Source: Candidatus Caenarcanales bacterium | GTDB lineage: Bacteria; Cyanobacteriota; Vampirovibrionia; LMEP-6097 | Direction: 5' to 3' | Assembly (NCBI GenBank): GCA_021299565.1 | Contig: JAJTHA010000030.1 | Location: forward strand, 1-11,609 | DNA length: 11,609 bases | Made by a program: the position numbers and the translations under genes | The notes under the pieces: generated by a model | Told to the model about the DNA's origin: nothing | Seen by the model: only the letters and a program-made list of their open reading frames with translations | Database searches by the model: none | Part shown: positions 1 through 6,233 of the stretch, one piece after another | How positions within the stretch are numbered: the stretch's first letter is position 1 | Layout: the number at the start of each line of letters is the position of its first letter

Positions 1-10
1 ACTTCGACAT
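1..10 (-). CDS. 5' end of an unidentified minus-strand gene, cut by the window edge
   Basis: Only the first three codons (Met-Ser-Lys) lie in the window, so the product cannot be named. The start is supported by a good Shine-Dalgarno site on the minus strand (AAGGAG at 21..16) with five bases before the ATG at 10..8, and by a well-spaced sigma70-type promoter upstream (44-72). It is in the same direction as the exported coiled-coil gene at 157-867 but separated from it by a strong terminator, so it is probably transcribed separately. Confidence 0.55.
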
Positions 11-43
11 ACAAACTCCTTATTTTACTTCACTCAGTTGTTT

Positions 44-72
44 AGTATATGGGGGGATAACCAGCTTGCTAA
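44..72 (-). promoter_or_regulatory. Promoter of the left-edge gene
   Basis: On the minus strand there is a -35 hexamer TTAGCA (72..67, 4 of 6 matches to TTGACA), a 17-base spacer, and a -10 hexamer TATACT (49..44, 5 of 6). Transcription would start near base 37, giving a leader of about 27 bases that contains the Shine-Dalgarno site. This is a consensus-based prediction. Confidence 0.5.
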
Positions 73-106
73 GTTTAAAAAAGTTTTGGTTAAACAAAGT
101 TAGCAA
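66..106. repeat. Imperfect inverted repeat over the -35 region
   Basis: TTGCTAA (66-72) is the exact inverse of TTAGCAA (100-106). Inside it, GTTTAA (73-78) is the inverse of TTAAAC (90-95), with four unpaired bases (96-99) on one side. The left arm covers the predicted -35 box of the left-edge gene, so it could be an operator. It also lies just beyond the terminator of the neighbouring gene, so it could be extra termination structure, but no T tract follows it on the minus strand. Confidence 0.3.
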
Positions 107-136
107 AAAAAAAGACCCCAGAGATTGGGGTCTTTT
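105..136 (-). terminator. Rho-independent terminator of the exported coiled-coil gene
   Basis: An 11-base-pair stem (110-120 with 126-136, GACCCCA against TGGGGTC plus flanking A/T pairs) closes a five-base loop. On the minus strand it runs into a nine-T tract (113..105). It sits about 20 bases past the stop codon of the minus-strand gene at 157-867. This is a textbook intrinsic terminator. Confidence 0.88.
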
Positions 137-156
137 GATATCAAATTTTCTTTAAA

Positions 157-867
157 TTAGTTAAAGAACTTATAAGGATCATACGGCGCAGGTCCCGTAG
201 AGAAACTCTCAGCGCTAAATGGTTTGGTTACACCATAAACAAGACCGTTGAAAAAGCCTTTAAATACACCAGTGACAGCACCAGAGATCAAACCAAATAC
301 GCCACCGCCTACTTTGACAATAGCATTGTCTGATTTACCTGCAAGCTCACTAGCTTTACTTCCAGCACCTCTAACAGTACCAACTACAGTTCCAACAGGT
401 GTTGAGAAAATTGGTCCAACTACATGCAGCAAAGAACAAGCAGGGCAATCAACAATTGATTTTGCTTCTTCTACTTTCGGAGCTTCTACTTTTTTAGGAG
501 CTTCTGCAACTTTTTTAGGAGCTTCCGGTGGAGGGCAATTTACATTTGCTTTTAATTCATCAATTTTTTTAGCAAGAAGATCATTATCACCTTGCAATTG
601 AGATACTTGAGATTGTAATTCTTGATTAGCTCTTCTTGTATTTGTCAATTCGCCTAAAAGCTTTTGCAGCCTTGATTTCATATCATCAGCTTCCATGCGA
701 AGTCTTTCTTTGTCTTTGACGCACTCTTCTAAACCAACTAAACATTCTTCATTGGCTTTTCTGTCTTGTTCTCCAACTTCTACCATTCTAGTCATCACAC
801 CAGCGTGAGCAGGAATTGCAGAGCTGAGAATAAGTGCAAGGACAAATAAACTAAACTTCTTAATCAT
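157..867 (-). CDS. Exported coiled-coil protein with a glycine-rich hydrophobic C-terminal region
   Basis: I do not recognise this 236-residue protein. Residues 1-23 form a Sec signal peptide: MIKK, a hydrophobic core, then a likely cut after AHA, so it acts outside the cytoplasm. Residues 30-108 are a charged helical stretch rich in Glu, Lys, Leu and Gln, typical of a coiled coil. Residues 112-135 are a Pro/Lys/Glu/Ala linker with repeated APKKV units. Residues 148-215 are hydrophobic with glycines every few residues (GTVVGTVRGAG, then GGGVFGLISGAVTGVF), which could pack against or enter a membrane. Cysteines lie at 42, 49, 111, 141 and 144, the last two as CPAC. The divergent neighbour is an exported thioredoxin-like protein, so disulfide handling of these cysteines is possible but inferred. 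The ATG has no clear Shine-Dalgarno site, and a promoter ends seven bases before it. Confidence 0.85.
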   Translation of the reverse strand: MIKKFSLFVLALILSSAIPAHAGVMTRMVEVGEQDRKANEECLVGLEECVKDKERLRMEADDMKSRLQKLLGELTNTRRANQELQSQVSQLQGDNDLLAKKIDELKANVNCPPPEAPKKVAEAPKKVEAPKVEEAKSIVDCPACSLLHVVGPIFSTPVGTVVGTVRGAGSKASELAGKSDNAIVKVGGGVFGLISGAVTGVFKGFFNGLVYGVTKPFSAESFSTGPAPYDPYKFFN

Positions 868-874
868 ATATATA

Positions 875-903
875 GTTATAACCTTAATCTCCCACTAGAT
901 CAA
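875..903 (-). promoter_or_regulatory. Promoter of the exported coiled-coil gene, giving a leaderless mRNA
   Basis: On the minus strand, -35 TTGATC (903..898), a 17-base spacer and -10 TATAAC (880..875) are followed by only seven bases before the ATG (867). Transcription should start at or beside the A of the start codon. The -35 box lies inside the spacer of the opposing promoter for the thioredoxin-like gene. Confidence 0.6.
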
Positions 904-908
904 GCGTA

Positions 909-914
909 TATAAT
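909..914 (+). promoter_or_regulatory. -10 box of the thioredoxin-like gene, giving a leaderless mRNA
   Basis: A perfect TATAAT ends seven bases before the ATG at 922, so the message probably begins at or next to that ATG. No convincing -35 hexamer is seen at 16-18 bases; the closest is TTAATC at 884-889 with a 19-base spacer. The box overlaps the upstream in-frame ATG at 913, which argues against that ATG as the start. Confidence 0.55.
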
Positions 915-921
915 GATCTTT

Positions 922-1332
922 ATGCGAGTTTTTAATTTTTTATTTTCTATTGCCCTTAGTTTCTCATTGCTTTCATCGTCAGCCATGGCACCTAGCCCTA
1001 AAAGCACCACAGTAAAGGCAAACTCTGGTTTAGGTGAATTGATTTCAGAATCGTCAAAACCAGTGGTGATAAAGTTCTATGCTCCTTGGTGTTCGACTTG
1101 TAAAGAATACGACAAAGCTTACCAAGCTAACAAATCTAAGTTCTCAAAACAAGTAGATTTTTATGAAATCAATACTGATGACAAAAAATTCCGTACTATT
1201 GTTAACGAGCTTCAAGTAGCTCGCATACCTATTACTGTATTTATTAGCGCCGACAGAAAGACTGTCAGTAAAAAACTAGGTGCTATCAACCAGGACAAAT
1301 TAGGTGCTTTGATCAAATCAGAACTACTCTAA
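922..1332 (+). CDS. Exported thioredoxin-like protein (CXXC)
   Basis: The 136-residue product has a signal peptide (MRVFNFLF, a hydrophobic Ser/Leu run, then AMA) and a single thioredoxin fold. The active site is WCSTC, with cysteines at residues 57 and 60, inside FYAPWCSTCKEY. The conserved cis-proline motif follows as RIPIT (Pro 103), with the FYEIN strand between. It should be a thiol-disulfide oxidoreductase on the periplasmic side. CSTC differs from the CGPC of cytoplasmic thioredoxin, so its redox potential cannot be guessed. An in-frame ATG at 913 would add MIF, but it lies within a perfect -10 box and neither start has a Shine-Dalgarno site, so I favour 922. It is divergent from the exported coiled-coil gene, which has a CPAC motif; partnership is only an inference. 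lpxA follows after 42 bases with its own promoter. Confidence 0.88.
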   Translation: MRVFNFLFSIALSFSLLSSSAMAPSPKSTTVKANSGLGELISESSKPVVIKFYAPWCSTCKEYDKAYQANKSKFSKQVDFYEINTDDKKFRTIVNELQVARIPITVFISADRKTVSKKLGAINQDKLGALIKSELL

Positions 1333-1338
1333 AGAGTC

Positions 1339-1367
1339 TTTACTTATCTTGTCCGGTGTGATATATT
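1339..1367 (+). promoter_or_regulatory. Extended -10 promoter of lpxA, giving a leaderless mRNA
   Basis: TTTACT (1339-1344, 4 of 6), a 17-base spacer, then TGA-TATATT: an extended -10 TG at 1359-1360 and the hexamer at 1362-1367. The predicted start of transcription is 1374 or 1375, exactly at the GTG start codon. No Shine-Dalgarno site precedes that GTG. Confidence 0.55.
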
Positions 1368-1374
1368 TTGAAAA

Positions 1375-2130
1375 GTGTCAGTGATTTACCAAGATAAAGT
1401 CAGAATATCCCCAACTGCCATAATTGAAGAAGGCGTAGAAATAGGCGCTGGTACCTCAATTGCTGAGCATGTAATTATTCGCAAAGGCACCAAAATAGGC
1501 AAGAACTGCAAAATTTTCCCTTATGCTGTTTTGGGGGAAGAGCCTCAAGATAAATCCTACAAGGGCGAAGAAACTGGCTTAATTATTGGAGACGATAATA
1601 TTATTAGAGAATTTGTGACCCTGCATAGAGCGGTAGGTTCTGGCAACAATACAATTGTTGGTAATAATAATTTTTTGATGGTCAATGTCCATTTTGGACA
1701 TAATTGCAAAATAGGCAACAATTGCACATTTGCAAATGCCGTGAGCTTAGCAGGACACGTCATTGTCGAAGACAATGTAACTATCGGTGGCTCATCTGTT
1801 GTGCATCAACACTGCAGGATTGGTAAGTTTGCCATGATAGCGGGCATGTCAGGACTCAATCATGATGCTTTGCCTTTTATGACTTACTGTGGAATGCCAG
1901 CTGGCGGAATTTCAACAAATAGAATTGCTATGAAAAGAGCTGGTTTTGAACAAGCTGTTTGTAGTGAAATCATGAGAGCTTTTAAAGTGATCTACGGTAG
2001 AAAATCTACTCTTCCGAATATTATGGAGAATCTCAGCAAACTTGAATCTATTCCAGAGATAGTAGATTTGATTGAATTTATGAAAAATTCTAAACGTGGT
2101 ATTGTCCTAGGTAGGATGTTCGGCAAATGA
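1375..2130 (+). CDS. lpxA: Acyl-ACP--UDP-N-acetylglucosamine O-acyltransferase (first step of lipid A synthesis)
   Basis: The 251-residue protein transfers a 3-hydroxyacyl chain from acyl carrier protein to the 3-OH of UDP-GlcNAc in the cytoplasm, the first step of the Raetz lipid A pathway. Residues about 10-165 are hexapeptide repeats of a left-handed beta-helix (for example IGAGTS, IGKNCK, IGNNCT). LHRAVGSG matches the family's HRGT segment. His106 and His109 in VHFGHNC align with E. coli His122 and catalytic His125, and LAGHV, VVHQHC and the later GMPAGG also fit. The C-terminal 65 residues are helical, as expected. Length is near the usual 255-265. The start is GTG, supported by the extended -10 promoter just before it. 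Its TGA overlaps the def ATG by four bases. Unusually, none of fabZ, lpxB, lpxC or lpxD is adjacent. Confidence 0.93.
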   Translation: MSVIYQDKVRISPTAIIEEGVEIGAGTSIAEHVIIRKGTKIGKNCKIFPYAVLGEEPQDKSYKGEETGLIIGDDNIIREFVTLHRAVGSGNNTIVGNNNFLMVNVHFGHNCKIGNNCTFANAVSLAGHVIVEDNVTIGGSSVVHQHCRIGKFAMIAGMSGLNHDALPFMTYCGMPAGGISTNRIAMKRAGFEQAVCSEIMRAFKVIYGRKSTLPNIMENLSKLESIPEIVDLIEFMKNSKRGIVLGRMFGK

Positions 2131-2702
2131 GTTCAAAAGATAATTTGCACATAGAGGTTTATGGCTCAAAAGTTTTACGCACACCAAGTCAAGCTGTGAC
2201 TAAGTTTGATCGTAAATTAGAGAAGCTTGCGAAGCAAATGCTTAAAGTTATGTACGAAGAGAATGGTGTGGGTCTTGCTGCACCACAAATTGGAGTCAAT
2301 CATAGAATCATTGTCATAGACACTGATTGGGCTAGTGATAGATATGATGAGACCAAAAATAAAAAAGACATTGATTATAATCCTTTCGTCATGATCAACC
2401 CAGTGATAGTTTACAAAGAAGGCGAGATGGATAGCCCAGAGGGTTGCTTGAGTTTTCCTGGAGTGTTTTTCACAGTAAAACGTGCGACTAAAATAGTTTT
2501 CAAATTTCAAGATCTAACTGGTAAAGAGCATAGAATGGAAGCGGCGGGAGATTTATTTTGTCGTTGTATTCAACATGAAATTGATCATCTTGATGGCAAA
2601 CTTTTTGTAGACATTGCTGTTGATAAAGCCATTGCTAAAGAAGAATTAGAAAAGAATGGGCTTGGTGATGTTAAATCGCCACCTATGTTTATTCTTGGTT
2701 AA
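2127..2702 (+). CDS. def: Peptide deformylase
   Basis: The 191-residue enzyme removes the formyl group from the N-terminal methionine of new proteins in the cytoplasm. All three family motifs are intact: GVGLAAPQ (47-54), EGCLS (105-109) and QHEIDH (149-154). Metal ligands are Cys107, His150 and His154, and Glu151 is the catalytic base. A somewhat longer loop (about residues 66-84, rich in Asp and Lys) separates motif 1 from the strand before motif 2, which is common in the family. The ATG overlaps the lpxA stop as ATGA, so translation is probably coupled. A hairpin terminator begins at the next base after the stop. The lpxA-def pairing has no obvious metabolic logic. Confidence 0.96.
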   Translation: MSSKDNLHIEVYGSKVLRTPSQAVTKFDRKLEKLAKQMLKVMYEENGVGLAAPQIGVNHRIIVIDTDWASDRYDETKNKKDIDYNPFVMINPVIVYKEGEMDSPEGCLSFPGVFFTVKRATKIVFKFQDLTGKEHRMEAAGDLFCRCIQHEIDHLDGKLFVDIAVDKAIAKEELEKNGLGDVKSPPMFILG

Positions 2703-2732
2703 GCAAAAACGACATGGGCATGTCGTTTTTGC
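2703..2732 (+). terminator. Intrinsic terminator of the lpxA-def unit
   Basis: A perfect inverted repeat of 14 bases per arm (2703-2716 and 2719-2732) begins immediately after the def stop codon. The stable core is CGACATGGGCATGTCG followed by TTTTT. Because the A and T runs also pair, it can act in both directions, but only the plus-strand gene needs it here. Confidence 0.85.
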
Positions 2733-2735
2733 GCT

Positions 2736-2765
2736 TTCAACGAAGACGATAGGATTCAACGAAGA
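2736..2765. repeat. 11-base direct repeat upstream of the LuxR-type gene
   Basis: TTCAACGAAGA occurs at 2736-2746 and again at 2755-2765, starts 19 bases apart. It lies between the def terminator and the leader of the DNA-binding protein gene. Two copies spaced near two helical turns could be tandem binding sites, possibly for the gene's own product; the function is inferred. Confidence 0.4.
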
Positions 2766-2766
2766 A

Positions 2767-2837
2767 ATAAATTAGGGGTAGACCTTAACCGTCTGCTGAC
2801 CACTTGACCCCTTACTTTTGACTATCAACTAATTTAT
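2767..2837 (+). promoter_or_regulatory. Nested inverted repeats: possible structured leader of the LuxR-type gene
   Basis: ATAAATTAG (2767-2775) is the exact inverse of CTAATTTAT (2829-2837). Inside it AGGGGT (2774-2779) pairs with ACCCCT (2807-2812), AGAC (2780-2783) with GTCT (2791-2794), and TTGA (2818-2821) with TCAA (2825-2828). Read as RNA this gives a closing stem with two internal arms, ending 13 bases before the AGGAG ribosome site. It matches no riboswitch class I know. A promoter could not be placed: TATATT (2835-2840) has no -35, and TTGACT (2818-2823) has no -10. Confidence 0.3.
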
Positions 2838-2850
2838 ATTTAGCTCTCAC

Positions 2851-2855
2851 AGGAG
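2851..2855 (+). promoter_or_regulatory. Shine-Dalgarno site of the LuxR-type gene
   Basis: AGGAG lies seven bases before the ATG at 2863 and fixes the start. It contrasts with the several genes in this window that lack any such site. Confidence 0.8.
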
Positions 2856-2862
2856 ATAAACT

Positions 2863-3291
2863 ATGAAATATTACAGCGATATCAGCCATTTAATCAGACC
2901 TTCTCAACTCAAATACTGTCCCAGAGTTAAATTCAAAGGTATGGAATTCAATATCAGAAAACTTGAAGTACTTGAATGCATAGCTCAAGGTCTCACCAAT
3001 ACAGAAATAGGGCAAAGACTTAGAATGTCTACAAGAACAGTCGAGAATCACATCGGAGGAATAAGAAAACTTCTTTGGACCGCTCTTGGGAACAGAATTA
3101 GAGATAGAGAACTAGTACTTTTTGCCAGAGATTTGATTTATAGCTTTTCTGAGATTGCCGCTGCCAAAGACTTATATTATTTAGAAAATTTGGATTTTGA
3201 ACATCATCAACACATGCTAGAAACCAAATTCAAAACTATCAAGGTAAGGTCTGGGACTTATCAAATGCCTAGGATAAGAGACATTGGCTAG
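2863..3291 (+). CDS. Stand-alone LuxR/GerE-type DNA-binding protein
   Basis: The 142-residue protein has a GerE-type helix-turn-helix at about residues 29-92. Hallmarks are EVLECIAQGLTNTEIGQRL followed by MSTRTVENHIGGIRKLL, with the usual Glu, Gly, Asn, Ile, Ser, Thr-Val and His positions. It should bind DNA as a dimer and regulate transcription. There is no receiver, autoinducer-binding or ATPase domain: about 28 residues precede the helix-turn-helix and about 50 follow (residues 93-142, with a His-rich EHHQHM). Activity must therefore be set by its amount, by the unfamiliar tail, or by a partner. The histidine kinase at 8578 has its own downstream partner, so a link to it is speculative. 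The stop lies one base from the stop of the convergent argS gene. Confidence 0.88.
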   Translation: MKYYSDISHLIRPSQLKYCPRVKFKGMEFNIRKLEVLECIAQGLTNTEIGQRLRMSTRTVENHIGGIRKLLWTALGNRIRDRELVLFARDLIYSFSEIAAAKDLYYLENLDFEHHQHMLETKFKTIKVRSGTYQMPRIRDIG

Positions 3292-3292
3292 C

Positions 3293-5044
3293 TCACATTT
3301 TCTCTGGTGCTGAAATCGACAGCAGCTTCAAAGCATTTCGCAAAACTTTTTGAGTAGCCACCACGATTATCACTCTTGCTCTCATCAAATCTTTATCGTC
3401 AACAATAACTCTATTATGAGAATAAAATTGATGAAACATTGTCGCCAAGTGATTTAGATAATTGGCTATTTTATATGGTGCGCGATTTAAAGCAGCATTT
3501 TCAATTTCATCAGGATAATTAGCAATAGTCAAAACCAAATCCCTCAAAGATTTTGATTCGAGCGTATTCAACTTATGCGCTATATTTTCAAAAAAGCCTG
3601 TAGTATGCTGAGCATTATTAAGCCACTCATCAAACTCTGATTTTTGTAAAATTGGTTTTTCCAAAGTCCCTTGGTTAATATCAATTTGCTCACCAAGCAG
3701 ATTACGCACAATACTACAAGCTCTTGCATGTGCATATTGTATGTAATAGACGGGATTGTCTTTGTCTTGTTTTTTGGCGAGTTCAAGATCAAAAACCATA
3801 CGATTATTGGCTTGCACCTCAACCATAAAATATCTCAATGCATCTATGCCGACTTCATCAACAAGATCTGTAATAGTAACTACATTGCCCTCGCGCTTGG
3901 ACATTTTCACTTCTACACCGTTTTTAGCAAGAGAGACAAGTTGATACAAAACAATCTCCAGAGCTTCAGAGTTGTGACCAAGTGCTTGCAAAGCACCTTT
4001 GATCCCTGGTATTTGTCCATGATGATCAGCTCCCCAAATATTAATCAAATAATCAGCACGAGAAAATTTATCACGATGATAAGCCAAATCAGCAGCCAAA
4101 TAAGTATATTTGCCATCAGCTTTTCTCAAAACCCTGTCACGCTCATCACCATGGTCTTTGGCTCTAAACCACAACGCACCATCAAGCTCATAAGCCAAAT
4201 CTTTAGCAAGCATTTCTTGTGCTATCAAATCAACTTTTGTTGGTGAGCCTTGATGAAGATTTTCCGACTCAGAATACCATTGATCAAATTCTACAAATAT
4301 ATCTTTAAGAACTTTTTTCTGATGCTCCTGGAAAAGTTTCTTTGCATAATCAGCACAAGCATTGATATCCAAATTGTTCACATCTAAAGCATGTCGATAT
4401 TGAGCTGGGTGTATAAATTCCAACATTGAATCCAAGGGGTAATTGTTTTCTTCGTCATAATCGTTACGATCTATTTTTGATTCCTGAAATAAAATCGCTT
4501 GATAACAAGACTTGCCTAATTTTTCTATTTGCGCACCAGCGTCATTAATATAAAACTCACAAAAAACATCATAGCCAGCAACTTTCAACAAGCTCGCAAT
4601 AGCGCTCCCCAAAACAGCTTGACGACCATGACCCAAATGCAAATCACCTGTTGGATTTGCTGAGACATACTCGAGTAGTATTTTTTTACCATTAGATTTA
4701 GAAGAACCATAACGTTCATCTTCTGCAAAAACATTGTTGATAGTCTTTTCAAGCATTTCATAACTCAATGTGAGATTAATAAATCCTGGACCAGCGATGT
4801 CCAAATGACTAAAATATCTACGATCAAGATTATCAACAATAGCCTGAGCTATTTGTCGTGAATTAAGACCAGCATCTTTGGTCAATTTCATTGCGATACT
4901 TATAGCCCTATCACCGTGATCAGGATTTTTAGGTAATTCAACAGCAATGCTTTCTGGGGCAGATTTAAGATTGCCCAATTTACCAGCCGCTATCGCTGCA
5001 TCAATAGATTGCTTGAATAGTGAAGAGATTAAATCATTTAGCAC
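3293..5044 (-). CDS. argS: Arginyl-tRNA synthetase
   Basis: The 583-residue class I synthetase charges tRNA-Arg with arginine. The N-terminal additional domain covers about residues 1-110. The signature ANPTGDLHLGHGRQAV contains the HIGH motif as HLGH (136-139). WGADHHGQ lies near 338-344, and the KMSK loop (380-383) is followed by REGN. A C-terminal helical DALR-type anticodon domain ends in LKLLSISAPEKM, close to the family's typical end. Length is normal. The start is GTG, four bases after the stop of the upstream gene, with no Shine-Dalgarno site, so translation is probably coupled. It is the last gene of a three-gene minus-strand operon. No terminator is visible past its TGA, where it meets the LuxR-type gene tail to tail. 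Confidence 0.97.
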   Translation of the reverse strand: MLNDLISSLFKQSIDAAIAAGKLGNLKSAPESIAVELPKNPDHGDRAISIAMKLTKDAGLNSRQIAQAIVDNLDRRYFSHLDIAGPGFINLTLSYEMLEKTINNVFAEDERYGSSKSNGKKILLEYVSANPTGDLHLGHGRQAVLGSAIASLLKVAGYDVFCEFYINDAGAQIEKLGKSCYQAILFQESKIDRNDYDEENNYPLDSMLEFIHPAQYRHALDVNNLDINACADYAKKLFQEHQKKVLKDIFVEFDQWYSESENLHQGSPTKVDLIAQEMLAKDLAYELDGALWFRAKDHGDERDRVLRKADGKYTYLAADLAYHRDKFSRADYLINIWGADHHGQIPGIKGALQALGHNSEALEIVLYQLVSLAKNGVEVKMSKREGNVVTITDLVDEVGIDALRYFMVEVQANNRMVFDLELAKKQDKDNPVYYIQYAHARACSIVRNLLGEQIDINQGTLEKPILQKSEFDEWLNNAQHTTGFFENIAHKLNTLESKSLRDLVLTIANYPDEIENAALNRAPYKIANYLNHLATMFHQFYSHNRVIVDDKDLMRARVIIVVATQKVLRNALKLLSISAPEKM

Positions 5045-5048
5045 AAAA

Positions 5049-6230
5049 TTATTGTAGCGTATCTAGTTTCTGCGACAAGATTTCAAGAGGCGCCGAAAAG
5101 TCTTTGAGGGTCTTACCCAAAGATTTTGCTAGAGGAGCGAAATAATCATCAACATAGTTCATCGCGATCTGTTCAGCGAAGCGCCTTTGACTAAGGAAAT
5201 AGACAAGACCTGCAGCCAATGATCTTCGAAAAGTACTAATAGCTTTTTCACCACTACGATTCTTGGCAAATCCATAAATCTGATCAAAGCCATCATCTTT
5301 CAAAAGCAAATAAGAAAAATTTGGCGTTCCTGGGCTAGATAAATCTACAGCAAAAATCGGTTTGTCAGTATCCACAATTGGGATTAGATTTATTGCATCC
5401 AAATCGTTAATCAAAAAAGCAAAATCACAATTTTCTATAGCAACTTCTTGTATGTTTAGCAACAAAAACATATTGCGAATTTGCAAGAGTAGATTAGGAT
5501 TAAGTTTGCGTGAGTTAGACACTACATGTCCTTTTAAACGAATTTTCTTAAGTTCCAAAAACCTTTTCAATAAAATCAAAGTTGGATTAGCTAATTTAAA
5601 ATCCAGAATTTTACAAGTATTGGCTGATCTATTGTCGACTATCAGTTTTTGCAAATACTGCTCTTCAGCCACATCCAGCCCAAACTTAATCTCAGAACGA
5701 ATTTTGGGATCCAATCCACCAATTAAGATTTGATCAAAGAATTGATGATTACGAAACACATGCATCATTAAAGCGATGTTGTTTTCACGCCTTGCCTTAA
5801 ACCTTGCTATTTGATTGACATCTAATTTTTTTTCTAGAGCATGCCACTCATTCATGGCTTCTTTATCTTGTCCTTGAGAGGCAGCGAAACGATGATTGTA
5901 ATAAGACCATCTGAAAATTTCCTCATTGTAATTCGACTGCACTTCGATAATCTCAGAAAATAAAACTCTAAATTGTTTTTTGCCTGGATTATTAGTTTCA
6001 TAAGTCGAGAAGTGCTTCAAAAGCTGATTAAACCTCTCGCATAGTTCACGAGCCGCTAAATCATGATTGCTAAAATTGATTTGGTTATCCTTGGAAAACT
6101 TATCTGAGAAAATAAATTCCTCCAAATCAACATATGAATAATCTGCCTCAGAGATTGAGTTTGAGACAGTGAAACCAAGATACTCGACATATCTATCAAA
6201 CTCTTCAATATTTTTGTTGCAATAAAACAT
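5049..6230 (-). CDS. Unrecognised 393-residue cytoplasmic protein, coupled to argS
   Basis: I do not recognise this protein. It has no signal peptide or clear membrane segment and mixes acidic, aromatic and leucine-rich stretches. The N-terminal third is charged and aromatic-rich (FRWSYYNHRF near residues 104-113). The middle alternates short hydrophobic strands and helices (NPTLILLKRFLELKKIRLKG, then LLLQIRNMFLLLNIQEVAIE). The C-terminal part contains IFAVDLSSPGTPNFSYLLL and a basic segment with STFRRSLAAGLVYFLSQRRF. An alpha/beta fold is plausible but unproven. The first possible start is TTG at 6233, but the adjacent ATG at 6230 is more likely, three bases after the preceding stop. Neither start nor that of argS has a Shine-Dalgarno site, so the operon seems to rely on coupled translation. 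The tight linkage may hint at a translation-related role. Confidence 0.85.
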   Translation of the reverse strand: MFYCNKNIEEFDRYVEYLGFTVSNSISEADYSYVDLEEFIFSDKFSKDNQINFSNHDLAARELCERFNQLLKHFSTYETNNPGKKQFRVLFSEIIEVQSNYNEEIFRWSYYNHRFAASQGQDKEAMNEWHALEKKLDVNQIARFKARRENNIALMMHVFRNHQFFDQILIGGLDPKIRSEIKFGLDVAEEQYLQKLIVDNRSANTCKILDFKLANPTLILLKRFLELKKIRLKGHVVSNSRKLNPNLLLQIRNMFLLLNIQEVAIENCDFAFLINDLDAINLIPIVDTDKPIFAVDLSSPGTPNFSYLLLKDDGFDQIYGFAKNRSGEKAISTFRRSLAAGLVYFLSQRRFAEQIAMNYVDDYFAPLAKSLGKTLKDFSAPLEILSQKLDTLQ

Positions 6231-6233
6231 CAA

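Noticed and set aside
248..601. Open frame on the plus strand inside the exported coiled-coil gene
   Set aside because: It is antisense to a protein with clear signal peptide and coiled-coil organisation; its own product is Pro/Thr/Ala/Ser low-complexity, as expected from reading the opposite strand.
1331..1341. Terminator hairpin between the thioredoxin-like gene and lpxA
   Set aside because: AAAGAGTCTTT is a tiny AT-rich palindrome with a three-base loop and no T tract; read-through into lpxA is likely.
2818..2840. Promoter made of TTGACT and TATATT before the LuxR-type gene
   Set aside because: The hexamers are only 11 bases apart, far too close to work together, so no promoter is annotated there.
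3671..4246. 191-codon open frame opposite argS
   Set aside because: The argS protein is intact and motif-complete here. The antisense product matches nothing I recognise and has no ribosome site worth noting.
5362..5733. Plus-strand open frame inside the unrecognised 393-residue gene
   Set aside because: The minus-strand frame is long, starts three bases after its upstream neighbour and ends four bases before argS, so it is the real gene. The plus-strand frame is an antisense shadow.
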